Shown one piece after another: positions 19,401 to 28,960 of a DNA stretch of 64,000 nt. The position numbers were made by a program, and so were the translations under genes. Source of the stretch: Hydrotalea sandarakina (GTDB taxonomy: Bacteria > Bacteroidota > Bacteroidia > Chitinophagales > Chitinophagaceae); contig NZ_QKZV01000002.1 of the NCBI RefSeq assembly GCF_003254115.1, forward strand, positions 310,001 through 374,000, written 5' to 3'. Each line of letters starts with the position of its first letter. Position 1 is the first letter of the stretch. The notes beneath the pieces are model-generated. The model did not search any database and had not been told where the DNA came from. It saw only the letters and a program-made list of their open reading frames with translations.

Positions 19401-19436
19401 ATAAAAGATTCCATCTAAAAAGATGGAATCTTTTAT
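19401..19436 (+). terminator. Strong hairpin after susD (terminator or attenuator)
   Basis: A 15-base perfect inverted repeat (arms 19401-19415 and 19422-19436) with a six-base loop and a four-T run at the end of the right arm. The next gene starts only 35 bases later on the same strand with no obvious promoter, so partial read-through is likely. Confidence 0.85.
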
Positions 19437-19470
19437 TATAAATCTTAAGTTTAAAGCTCAAACAAAATGT

Positions 19471-22400
19471 ATGCTAACACATAAATCACTATTTCCCTTA
19501 ATGTTGATTTTTTTAGTTTGTGGCTGCCATTCCGGTTCAAATAAACTATTAGCAAAGTTAGATGCCGATGAAACAGGTATTCATTTTAATAATCAACTTT
19601 TTACAGAGTCTTCATTTAATATATTAAATTATATATATTTTTATAATGGAGGTGGCGTAGCTATTGGCGATATTAATAATGATGGATTACCTGATATATT
19701 ATTTACAGGTAACATGGTTAAAAACCGATTGTATCTAAATAAGGGGAACTTCAAATTTGAAGATATTACCGACAAAAGTGGTATTGCTGCAATGCAAGGA
19801 TGGTGTACAGGTGCAACTATGGTAGACGTTAATGGAGATGGAAAGCTCGATATATACATTTGTCGCTCTGCAGATATTAATTCTAAAATGCGGCGAAATT
19901 TACTTTTTATTAATAATGGTGATTTAACCTTTACAGAAAAAGCACAAGAATATGGATTAGATAATACCGGCTATTCTACACAAGCTGCTTTCTTTGATTA
20001 TGATAAAGATGGAGACTTAGACATGTTCTTAATTAATCACTCTTTGCATGAATATACTACCGGTGCAATTGAAAATCCTGAATTAAGAAATAAATCAATT
20101 CCTGAATTCGAATGTAAATTATATAGGAATGATTGGAATGAGCAATTGAAACATCCTGTTTTTACTGATGTTTCAAAGCAAGCAGGAATTACTTCCAATG
20201 TATATACTTTTGGATTAGGGTTAGCAATTTCTGATTTGAATAACGATGGGTGGCCCGATGTATATGTTTCCAACGATTTTAATGAACCTGATTATTTATT
20301 TATGAATAATGGGAATGGAACATTTACAGATAAGCTGAATAAAAGTATGGATCATGTTTCATTATATTCAATGGGTTCTGATGCGGCTGATTATAATAAT
20401 GATGGACTTATTGATTTATTTACATTAGACATGTTGCCTGAAGATAACTATACACAAAAAATGCATAGTGGAGCTGAAAATTATAATAAGTTTCAACTTC
20501 TATTTAATAGAGGGTTTTATTACCAATATAGTCGCAATATGCTACAAAAAAATAATGGTGATGGAACATTTTCTGAAATCGGTCAACTGGCGGGTGTTTC
20601 AAATACTGATTGGAGTTGGTCTGCTCTTTTTACTGATTTTGATAACGATGGTAAAAAAGATTTGTTAGTGACTAATGGATATGTAAAGGATTATACCGAT
20701 ATGGATTTTTTACAATTCTCTGCTGATAAGGCATCTAAAGCTAACATATTAAATAAGGAGGAAGCAGTAAAAACATTTATTGAGAAAATGCCTGAAAACA
20801 AACAGCATAGTTATGTTTTTAAAAATGTGGGCAACGACTCTTTTGTAAAATATAATATGCAATGGGGATTAAATCAAACTACGGTATCAGCAGGCGCGGC
20901 ATTCGCCGATTTAGATAATGATGGAGATATGGATGTTGTTATTAATAATACCAATGATATTGCTTCAATTTATCGAAATAATGCGAATAAAAACTCAGAG
21001 AATCATTACCTGAAAGTTAAGTTTGTTGGAAATAGTTTAAATAAAAATGGAATAGGTGCTAAAGTAAAATTGTATTGTGCTAATGAAGTTTTTTATCAAG
21101 AAAATTTCCCTGTAAGAGGTTTTCAATCTTCAACCGAACCCATTTTAAATTTTGGGATTGGTACACATTCTATAATTGATTCTATATTGGTTATTTGGCC
21201 TAATGATTCAGCTCAGATTATTAAAAATGTAAAACCTAATCAAACAATAACATTTCAATTGCGGCAGGCTAATACCTTGTATCATTATAATTTAAAAAAT
21301 CCTAAGCCAATATTTACACAAAATGCTTTATCGCAAATGCAGTATCGCGATGAGGATGTTAATGATTTTAGTATTCAAACATTATTGCCCAATTTTTTAT
21401 CTCATCAAGGTCCTTGTATGGCTACTGCAGATGTGAATAATGATGGATTGACGGATGTGTATTTAGGTAGTTCCAAATTACAACCCGGACAGCTTTTTTT
21501 ACAAATGAAAAATGGGTCGTTTCAAAAAATTGTTAATCCAGACTTCCTAAAAGATAAATATTATGTTGATGCCTCTGCAGTTTTTTTTGATGCCAATGGC
21601 GATGGACTTCCTGATTTATTTGTAGCAAGTGGTGGGTATGACATAAATGAAAATGATACTTTACTAGAAAGCCGACTTTATCTAAATAAGGGAAATGGAA
21701 AGTTTATTCGAAGTTATCAATCAATTCCTAAAAATAAAATAAGTGCCGGTGTGGTGAAAGTTGCTGATATTGATGGTGACGGCGATTTAGATGTATTTAT
21801 TGGTGGAAGAGTAACACCTCGTAACTATCCACTCACTCCTTCAAGTGCTATTTTAATTAACGATGGGAAAGGCCATTTTACTGATGCTACACCGGCTATG
21901 CTTAGAAAAGTTGGAATGGTAACCGATGCAGCTTTTTTAGATTTGAATGGAGATAAATTGCCCGATTTAATCGTGGTAGGCGAATTCATGCCTGTAAAAG
22001 TTTTTATTAATCAAAAAGGTTCATTTGTTGATTCTTCTAACAATTACATTCATTTCCCCAACAATGGTTGGTGGAATAGAATAGCCTTAGCTGATTTAGA
22101 TAAGGATGGTGATATGGATATTGTCTTAGGTAATTATGGTTTAAATACACAATTTAAAGTAAACGAAAAAGAACCAATGGAGCTTTATTATAAAGATTTT
22201 GATGGTAATGGTTCTATTGACCCAATCTTATGTTATTATATTAATGGTGTCAGTTATCCGGCATTTTCTAAAGATGATATTACAGAACAAATACCATCAC
22301 TTAAAAATAAATTTTTGCAATATCATGATTATGCAAACGCAACGATATTTGATTTATTTACAAAAACTCAATTAAACGATGCAGGTAAATTGGTATGTAA

Positions 22401-22773
22401 TAATTTAACTACAGGTTATTTAGAAAATAAAGGAAAGGCTGGTTTTGAATGGCATGTTCTGCCAACTGAAGCACAATATGCACCTATATTTGGTATTAAT
22501 GTATTAGATGTAAATGGTGATGGAAATAATGATATACTACTAACAGGAAATAATACTTACACACGCATTAAGTTTGGAAGGTACGATGCTAATCATGGCG
22601 TTTTATTATTGGGGAATGGAAAAGGTGCGTTTAAATATGTGCCTCAGTATTCTTCAGGCTTAAATATCCGCTCTAATGTCCGCAGTGCAACATCTATAAA
22701 TATAGGTATGCAATCGCACATACTTGTTGCTAGCAATGATACCAGTGTTATTGATTTAAAATTAAATCGTTAA
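19471..22773 (+). CDS. VCBS/FG-GAP repeat lipoprotein with ASPIC/UnbV domain
   Basis: A 1100-residue protein of the CRTAC/UnbV type. The start at 19471 gives a short lipoprotein signal with lipobox-like FLVCGC; the ATG at 19423 lies inside a terminator stem and is rejected. At least ten Ca-binding-style loops are visible, including GDINNDGLPDI, DVNGDGKLDIY, DYDKDGDLDMF, DLNNDGWPDVY, DLDNDGDMDVV and DANGDGLPDLF, as expected for beta-propeller blades. An ASPIC/UnbV segment lies in the middle (NGIGAKVKLYCAN to ILVIWPNDSAQ). It takes the slot often held by SusE/F-type surface glycan-binding proteins, so surface binding is plausible. No enzymatic function is known for this type. Confidence 0.83.
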   Translation: MLTHKSLFPLMLIFLVCGCHSGSNKLLAKLDADETGIHFNNQLFTESSFNILNYIYFYNGGGVAIGDINNDGLPDILFTGNMVKNRLYLNKGNFKFEDITDKSGIAAMQGWCTGATMVDVNGDGKLDIYICRSADINSKMRRNLLFINNGDLTFTEKAQEYGLDNTGYSTQAAFFDYDKDGDLDMFLINHSLHEYTTGAIENPELRNKSIPEFECKLYRNDWNEQLKHPVFTDVSKQAGITSNVYTFGLGLAISDLNNDGWPDVYVSNDFNEPDYLFMNNGNGTFTDKLNKSMDHVSLYSMGSDAADYNNDGLIDLFTLDMLPEDNYTQKMHSGAENYNKFQLLFNRGFYYQYSRNMLQKNNGDGTFSEIGQLAGVSNTDWSWSALFTDFDNDGKKDLLVTNGYVKDYTDMDFLQFSADKASKANILNKEEAVKTFIEKMPENKQHSYVFKNVGNDSFVKYNMQWGLNQTTVSAGAAFADLDNDGDMDVVINNTNDIASIYRNNANKNSENHYLKVKFVGNSLNKNGIGAKVKLYCANEVFYQENFPVRGFQSSTEPILNFGIGTHSIIDSILVIWPNDSAQIIKNVKPNQTITFQLRQANTLYHYNLKNPKPIFTQNALSQMQYRDEDVNDFSIQTLLPNFLSHQGPCMATADVNNDGLTDVYLGSSKLQPGQLFLQMKNGSFQKIVNPDFLKDKYYVDASAVFFDANGDGLPDLFVASGGYDINENDTLLESRLYLNKGNGKFIRSYQSIPKNKISAGVVKVADIDGDGDLDVFIGGRVTPRNYPLTPSSAILINDGKGHFTDATPAMLRKVGMVTDAAFLDLNGDKLPDLIVVGEFMPVKVFINQKGSFVDSSNNYIHFPNNGWWNRIALADLDKDGDMDIVLGNYGLNTQFKVNEKEPMELYYKDFDGNGSIDPILCYYINGVSYPAFSKDDITEQIPSLKNKFLQYHDYANATIFDLFTKTQLNDAGKLVCNNLTTGYLENKGKAGFEWHVLPTEAQYAPIFGINVLDVNGDGNNDILLTGNNTYTRIKFGRYDANHGVLLLGNGKGAFKYVPQYSSGLNIRSNVRSATSINIGMQSHILVASNDTSVIDLKLNR

Positions 22774-22774
22774 T

Positions 22775-23884
22775 ATGTCAATAGCGCTCAATAAATCTGA
22801 AAGGTTAATATCGCTTGATGTGATGCGAGGATTGATTATGATTTTGCTTGCTGGGGAAAGTGCAACTGTTTATTCATCAATTAATAATTTATCCTTGCCA
22901 TTATGGCTTCATAATGTTAATCAGCAATTTTTTCATCATCCATGGCATGGCTTGCATTTTTGGGACTTAGTACAACCTGCTTTCATGACTATGGCCGGTA
23001 CAGCCATGTACATATCTTATATACAAAAGTTAAAAAAGGGAATTACCTGGAAACATAACTTAAAGCATATAGTTATTCGTAGCATTAAATTGTTTTTATT
23101 AGGTACAGGTTTACATTGTGTTTATGCCGGAAAATTAGTTTTTGAACTATGGAATGTGCTTACTCAATTAGCTGTTACTACTTTAATTGCATATTTATTG
23201 ATACGTTCATCTTATACAGTACAAATTATTATTGGTGTTTTGTTGATAGTGATCAATGATCTTGCTTACCAACTTATTCAAATTCCTTCGTTTAATTATC
23301 CATTTGTTGAAGGTAAAAATTTGGGAAGTTTTATTGATTTAAAATTAATGGGTAAAATAAATACAGATGGATGGGTTGCTATTAATTGTATTTCAACTGC
23401 TGCACACACAATATGGGGCGTTACAATTGGAAAATGGCTATTAGCAAATAAAAGTAACTACAGTAAATTAACGCGAATGTTCGTGTTTGCATTAATTGCA
23501 CTTATTATCGGATATATTGCTGACTATTTTGGATTATCTCTCATTATCAAACGTATTGCTACGGGAGCTTTTGTTTTAGTTTCTTTTGGTTGGGTATTAA
23601 TTATAATGACACTATTATATTGGTGGATAGATATTCGTAATCATCATCGCTTTGCATGGATAATAACTTCGGTGGGAATGAATGCAATATTTATTTATTT
23701 GTTTTTTGAAACAGTTGGTTACCAATGGCTGCGACCTACTGTTTATATTTTTATAGGTGGTTTTTCTAGTTTATTGCACATGTCTAATTCATTAGCCTAT
23801 TTTATTAATGCTTTAGTAGTTTGGTTTATTTATTGGTATTTATGTTTTTGGTTATCGAAGAACAGAATTTTTATTAAGCTTTGA
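22775..23884 (+). CDS. Membrane acetyltransferase, DUF5009/HGSNAT-like
   Basis: A 369-residue inner-membrane protein with about ten hydrophobic helices. The start RLISLDVMRGLIMILL and the loop FHHPWHGLHFWDLVQPAF (about 53-70) match the heparan-alpha-glucosaminide N-acetyltransferase (HGSNAT) and DUF5009 family; H54 aligns by motif with the catalytic His of human HGSNAT. In lysosomes HGSNAT moves acetyl from cytosolic acetyl-CoA across the membrane to terminal glucosamine, making it a substrate for NAGLU (GH89). A GH89 gene is in this locus, which makes the same pairing plausible here. It starts one base after the preceding stop codon, so is translationally coupled. Acyl donor and acceptor are not proven. 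Confidence 0.75.
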   Translation: MSIALNKSERLISLDVMRGLIMILLAGESATVYSSINNLSLPLWLHNVNQQFFHHPWHGLHFWDLVQPAFMTMAGTAMYISYIQKLKKGITWKHNLKHIVIRSIKLFLLGTGLHCVYAGKLVFELWNVLTQLAVTTLIAYLLIRSSYTVQIIIGVLLIVINDLAYQLIQIPSFNYPFVEGKNLGSFIDLKLMGKINTDGWVAINCISTAAHTIWGVTIGKWLLANKSNYSKLTRMFVFALIALIIGYIADYFGLSLIIKRIATGAFVLVSFGWVLIIMTLLYWWIDIRNHHRFAWIITSVGMNAIFIYLFFETVGYQWLRPTVYIFIGGFSSLLHMSNSLAYFINALVVWFIYWYLCFWLSKNRIFIKL

Positions 23885-23912
23885 TTTTATATTAAAACTA
23901 AATAGGTAGCTT

Positions 23913-25751
23913 ATGCAGCTTCATAGTTATTTAATATTTGAAAAAAAGAAAAATTGTTTATTCTTTTTCTTTCTATTTTCTGTTGGCTTTTTAAATGCAC
24001 AGATAAAGAATGTATGGGCTATTGGCGATGGAGAAAAAATATTTAAAACCGGATTTGTATCACCAGAAAAAAACATCAATTCCATTTGGAATGGAGATAA
24101 AATACAATTAAAAGGGTTATACAATGAAATACTTGCCTTTCAGGTAGTGCTTGAAACGTATACTTCAGGTGCTAAACAAGTTAGTGTTGAAGTACAACCA
24201 TTCATTCATCAAGTAACACATCAGAATTTCGGAAGTGCGAGTGATAGTTATGGTGATGATGGTTGTATTGATATATTTATAGAACACTATTTATTTGTAA
24301 AGGATTCAACACATCCTAATTGGTATTATGGTTCACCTAAAGCTATGCCACAAAAAATGACGGGATGGATTCCGGATGCCTTAATACCAATAAGCGCATA
24401 CAAAAACATAAAAAAATATCCAATTGATTTGCCGCCCTTAAGTGAAATTGATCCTGGCCATAAGTCAATCAATACTATACCTACACAAGCATTTTGGATT
24501 GATGTTTATTTGCCAAGAGATAAGAAAAGTTTTCAGCCTGGTTCATATACCAGTAAAGTTATAGTACGGGAAAGTGGGAAAGTTGTTAAAACAATTCCAA
24601 TTGAATTAGAACTTTTGCCTTGGTATTTGCCCGATACAGATCAACACACTATTTGGTTATACACAGAAAATGTATATCCTTATTTTCCATCGCTTTCACA
24701 CAATGAAATTGATAGAATGCTGAAGTTTGAAGGTCATAGACACCGGGTTGATATTATGGGTGGATTTACTGTAAACAAAACTTCTTTTAATGCAGAAAAT
24801 TTAAAAGCTTATTTGCCCTACTTAAACGGTGATGCATATCGTCCAAACAATGGATATGAAGGTCCAGGAATCGGGGTTGGTGAAAAAATATTCCCCATTG
24901 GGATGTATGGCGATGATCCGGTAATGGGAAATGATTCTATAACAGTACAACAACAAGCCAATTTATGGGTAAGTTGGTTTAAAAAATTTGCCCCCAACGT
25001 TCAATACTTTTGGTATTTAATAGATGAACCCAAACCGGAGCAGTATTCTTTCATTAAACAACGCCATCGATGGATTGAAAATGATACAGGTATAGGTAAA
25101 TTCATGCCTTTATTTACAACAACTTCCTATACACCTGAATTAAAAAGCATAATAAAATATTGGGCAGGATATGATGGGTTAGATTTATCCATGCTTCCAA
25201 CTATTCAAAAACTAGGTGGTGATCATTGGTTTTATAATGGAAATAGACCTAGGTATGGTTCTATTATTTTGGAAGCATCAGCTGTTGATTGTCGAGTAAA
25301 CAGTTGGATTATGTATAAATATGGTGTAAATGTTTGGTTTATATGGAATGGAACACAATGGCAACACAACCATAGTGGTCCTAAACGCGACTTGTATCAA
25401 CGTATCTACTCAAATCCATTAACGTATATCAATAATAGTATGGAATGGGGTAACGGTGATGGTATCATGTTTTATCCGGGAAATAACCCATTTTATCCTG
25501 ATGAAAATTTTGGTCTAAACCAACTCTTCCCTTCTATTCGCTTACAAAATATGCGACGCGGACAGCAAGATGCTGCTATTTTGGAATTGGTAGAAAAAAA
25601 AGTTGGAAGGAATAAAGTGTTAGAATACATAAATAAAGTTGTGCCTGCGGCCTTAAGTGAAGTACCAATGGATGCGGCTACACCATGGTCACTTAAAGGA
25701 AACGATTATGATAATGTAAGATTAGAACTGTTGAAGTGTTTACAAAATTGA
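23913..25751 (+). CDS. DUF4091 protein, GH123-like glycoside hydrolase
   Basis: A 612-residue secreted protein; a hydrophobic stretch (LFFFFLFSVGFLNAQ) ends in a likely signal-peptidase site near residue 30. An N-terminal beta-sandwich precedes a probable TIM barrel and a C-terminal DUF4091 region (RDLYQRIYSNPLTY to LRRGQQDAAILELVE-like ending). The YLIDEPKP motif gives an adjacent Asp-Glu pair (D371-E372), like the catalytic D-E of GH123 beta-N-acetylgalactosaminidases that use the substrate acetamido group. That fits an amino-sugar locus. The assignment to GH123 proper is not certain; it could be an uncharacterised relative. It is 28 bases after the acetyltransferase gene. Confidence 0.78.
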   Translation: MQLHSYLIFEKKKNCLFFFFLFSVGFLNAQIKNVWAIGDGEKIFKTGFVSPEKNINSIWNGDKIQLKGLYNEILAFQVVLETYTSGAKQVSVEVQPFIHQVTHQNFGSASDSYGDDGCIDIFIEHYLFVKDSTHPNWYYGSPKAMPQKMTGWIPDALIPISAYKNIKKYPIDLPPLSEIDPGHKSINTIPTQAFWIDVYLPRDKKSFQPGSYTSKVIVRESGKVVKTIPIELELLPWYLPDTDQHTIWLYTENVYPYFPSLSHNEIDRMLKFEGHRHRVDIMGGFTVNKTSFNAENLKAYLPYLNGDAYRPNNGYEGPGIGVGEKIFPIGMYGDDPVMGNDSITVQQQANLWVSWFKKFAPNVQYFWYLIDEPKPEQYSFIKQRHRWIENDTGIGKFMPLFTTTSYTPELKSIIKYWAGYDGLDLSMLPTIQKLGGDHWFYNGNRPRYGSIILEASAVDCRVNSWIMYKYGVNVWFIWNGTQWQHNHSGPKRDLYQRIYSNPLTYINNSMEWGNGDGIMFYPGNNPFYPDENFGLNQLFPSIRLQNMRRGQQDAAILELVEKKVGRNKVLEYINKVVPAALSEVPMDAATPWSLKGNDYDNVRLELLKCLQN

Positions 25752-25804
25752 TTCAAATAATTAAATATACTTTTATGATTCATGGTATATGTTTAAATAC
25801 AAGA

Positions 25805-28800
25805 ATGAGAAGCTTCTTGTTCATGTATATTCTTTCAATACTTTTAATAAGTTCTCATTCATTTGCCCAAGAGAACACAACTGTACATATTTACAATAAA
25901 TTGATAAAAACGTATCCGTATCGAGATGCAAATCCCATTCCGCAAAATAATATTATCTATCCTTACTATAGGTTTGATTTGTTCACTAATAATTCCGTTT
26001 TAAAGTCATGGAAGGTAATTGAACTTGAAAACCAATATATACGGGTTTTAATACTACCGGAAATTGGTGGAAAAATTTGGACTGCAATTGAAAAGTCTAC
26101 CGGTAGACCTTTTATTTATGATAATGATGTTGTAAAGTTTAGAGACGTAGCTATGAGAGGTCCATGGACAAGCGGCGGAATAGAAGCTAATTATGGCATT
26201 ATTGGGCATACACCCAATTGTGCTACTCCTGTTGATTATTCAATTCAATACAAAAAAGATGGAAGTGTTAGTTGTTTTATTGGCGTTTTAGATTTGTTAA
26301 CCAGAACATCTTGGCAAATAGAAATTAATTTACCAAAGGATAAAGCTTATTTTACAACTTCTTCCTTTTGGTATAATGCCAGTAGTGATGAACAACCTTA
26401 TTATACATGGATGAATGCAGCCATCTTGGCAAAAAAAGATTTACAATTTATTTTTCCGGGAAATGTTTATTTAGGACATGAAGGGCAACACCATAATTGG
26501 CCAATCAATCATCAAAATGGCAAACATATTGATTGGTATAAAGAAAATAATTTCGGTGGTTATAAGTCATACCATGTATTTGGAACTTTGAACAATTTTT
26601 TTGGTGCTTATTGGCATGATGAAGATTTCGGAATGGGAAGATATAGTACAAGAGCGGATAAACCCGGTAAAAAGTTATGGATTTGGGGCTTATCGCAGCA
26701 AGGTATGATTTGGGAAAAATTATTAACGGATTCAAGTGGGCAATATACCGAGGTACAAAGTGGAAGATTGTTTAACCAAGCAGAAGAAAAAAGTAGTTAT
26801 ACGCCATTCAAACATAAAGGATTCGCTCCCCACTCAACTGATGCCTGGACTGAATACTGGTTTCCTGTAGTTAAAACCAAGGGAATGGTAATGGCAAATA
26901 ATATTGGTACGTTGAATGTAATTAAGCATCATAATGGAATTGATATTTATTTTTCGCCACTTCAAAAATTGAATGATTCGATTGTTGTAAAATCTGATTA
27001 TAAGATTTTAGTAGAAAAAAAATTGCAATTAAATGTAATGCAATTATATCATCAATTTATTCCTTTAGTTAATGCAGATAGCAATTTCACTATCAGCATA
27101 GGAAAACACTTACTTAATTATCAATCCAATCCTAAATCATTAGTTTTAAATCGGCCTTTAGATTTACCCATTAATTATGATTGGAATAGTACAGATGGTT
27201 TATACACGTTGGGGCATGAAAATATGGTAGAAAGAAATTATGCTGAAGCTATTAAATATATTAATCAATCAATTCAAAAAGATTCTAATTACACACCTGC
27301 ATTAATTGATGCTGCAATTATTCATTACCATAATGGTGATGATTTAAATTCACTTTTTTTTTCGAAAAGAGCCCTTGCCATTAATACATATCAACCGGCA
27401 GCAAATTATTATTATGCTTTGGCGAATGTACGATTAGATAAAATTCCTGATGCTAAAGATGGGTTTCAAATTGCAGCATTAGACCCAGGATATAGAAGTG
27501 CGGCATTCATAAACTTAGCTAAAGTTTATTTTAAAGAAGCACAATTTGATAAAGCAACTTATTATGCTGAGCAATCATTATATACAAATTATTTTAATGT
27601 AGATGCTTATCAACTTTTAACTTTAATCGGACGTATTACAAAGAATATAAAGCTACAAACATCATCATTAGAAAAACTTTTGTCATTTAATTCTTTAAAT
27701 CATATTGCTGCTTATGAAAAATATTTATTAAGCAAAAATGCTACCAATCAAAAACAATTCCTTGCTACCATTACCAATGAATTTCCCGGTCAAACTTTTT
27801 TAGAAATGGCAATATGGTATTGGAATATTGGAAGAAATAAAGAGGCTATTGAATTATTGGAAATGTCTCCAATAAACACTGAGATACAAATATGGAAAGC
27901 GTATTTAAAGCAACAATCTTTGCCTGATTATTTGAAACCTGATATGATATTTCCTTTTAGGAATGAAACTAATTTTATATTAAAGAAGCTAATGCTACAA
28001 TTTGATAGTTGGAAACTTAAATATTATAGTGCCTTAATTGAACGTAATAATAATCATAAAGATCTTGCATTGAAATTATTAAAATCATGTGATGATCGTC
28101 CCGAATATGCGCCCTTTTACGCTGTACGAGCTTCTTTATATAATCCGGAAGATTCATTACTTATATTGCATGATTTGTTACGCGCTTATGAATTAGAACC
28201 TACTCAATGGCGATATGCAAATTCATTAGTTGAATTTTACTCGCTTCATAAAAAATTAGAAGAAGCTATTTTGTTGGCAAAAAAAACTTATGAATATGAT
28301 ACCGCTAATTATTTAATGGGAATTTCTTACATCCAAACTTTAATGCAGAATAAGGAATATTCAACAGCTTTGAATTTACTTCAATCTATCAATATTTTGC
28401 CTTATGAGGGATCAACAGTTGGAAGAAATTTGTATAGGAAAGCCTTATTGATGCTTGCAATTCAACAAATGAAGCTTCATCAATATGAGAAAGCACTAGC
28501 TTTTATTCAACGTTCAAAACTTTGGCCGGAAAATTTAGGTGCGGGAAAGCCTTATGACAATATGCTAGATGAATCACTGGAAAACTGGTTAGAGTATCAA
28601 AATTATTTGGCACTTCAAGACAAAAATTCAGCATCACTTACACTGCAAAAAATTATTGATAATTCCATGCAACAATTAGTAATAGCTGAAGGTTCTATTA
28701 GTCCATTCCGGTATTATGTTACTATGTTAGCCTTTAATGTTATCAATAATCCTACTCAAAAAAATCATTTTGAACAACAATGCATAAAAAAATTTCCTAA

Positions 28801-28927
28801 CAGTGCAGACATTTATAGGTTAATAAAAGACGACAAATTAAATGAACGTTCTACATTATCCTTTTTGTCTAAAATGGATGATAATGCTGAAATTTGGACG
28901 GAATGGCAAAGAAATGTTCTTCAATGA
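25805..28927 (+). CDS. DUF5107 domain protein with C-terminal TPR repeats
   Basis: About 1040 residues. The frame opens at 25736 inside the preceding gene, but the ATG at 25805 begins a clean signal peptide (RSFLFMYILSILLISSHSFAQ), so this start is preferred; 25775 is an alternative. Residues about 25-430 form a DUF5107 beta-sandwich, recognisable from LENQYIRVLILPEIGGKIW, VAMRGPWTSGGIEANYG and the later FAPHSTDAWTEYWFP. The rest is helical tetratricopeptide-like repeats (for example YAEAIKYINQSIQKDSNYTP and PAANYYYALANVRLDKIPDA). DUF5107 proteins recur in sugar-use loci and resemble sugar mutarotase or glycosidase sandwich folds, but I know of no established reaction for this one. Confidence 0.78.
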   Translation: MRSFLFMYILSILLISSHSFAQENTTVHIYNKLIKTYPYRDANPIPQNNIIYPYYRFDLFTNNSVLKSWKVIELENQYIRVLILPEIGGKIWTAIEKSTGRPFIYDNDVVKFRDVAMRGPWTSGGIEANYGIIGHTPNCATPVDYSIQYKKDGSVSCFIGVLDLLTRTSWQIEINLPKDKAYFTTSSFWYNASSDEQPYYTWMNAAILAKKDLQFIFPGNVYLGHEGQHHNWPINHQNGKHIDWYKENNFGGYKSYHVFGTLNNFFGAYWHDEDFGMGRYSTRADKPGKKLWIWGLSQQGMIWEKLLTDSSGQYTEVQSGRLFNQAEEKSSYTPFKHKGFAPHSTDAWTEYWFPVVKTKGMVMANNIGTLNVIKHHNGIDIYFSPLQKLNDSIVVKSDYKILVEKKLQLNVMQLYHQFIPLVNADSNFTISIGKHLLNYQSNPKSLVLNRPLDLPINYDWNSTDGLYTLGHENMVERNYAEAIKYINQSIQKDSNYTPALIDAAIIHYHNGDDLNSLFFSKRALAINTYQPAANYYYALANVRLDKIPDAKDGFQIAALDPGYRSAAFINLAKVYFKEAQFDKATYYAEQSLYTNYFNVDAYQLLTLIGRITKNIKLQTSSLEKLLSFNSLNHIAAYEKYLLSKNATNQKQFLATITNEFPGQTFLEMAIWYWNIGRNKEAIELLEMSPINTEIQIWKAYLKQQSLPDYLKPDMIFPFRNETNFILKKLMLQFDSWKLKYYSALIERNNNHKDLALKLLKSCDDRPEYAPFYAVRASLYNPEDSLLILHDLLRAYELEPTQWRYANSLVEFYSLHKKLEEAILLAKKTYEYDTANYLMGISYIQTLMQNKEYSTALNLLQSINILPYEGSTVGRNLYRKALLMLAIQQMKLHQYEKALAFIQRSKLWPENLGAGKPYDNMLDESLENWLEYQNYLALQDKNSASLTLQKIIDNSMQQLVIAEGSISPFRYYVTMLAFNVINNPTQKNHFEQQCIKKFPNSADIYRLIKDDKLNERSTLSFLSKMDDNAEIWTEWQRNVLQ

Positions 28928-28960
28928 AATTCATTATTTTAGAACATAATTCCAGTAATT

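Noticed and set aside
19423-19470. Upstream start for the VCBS lipoprotein
   Set aside because: The ATG is inside the stem of the susD terminator and the extension would hide the lipoprotein signal.
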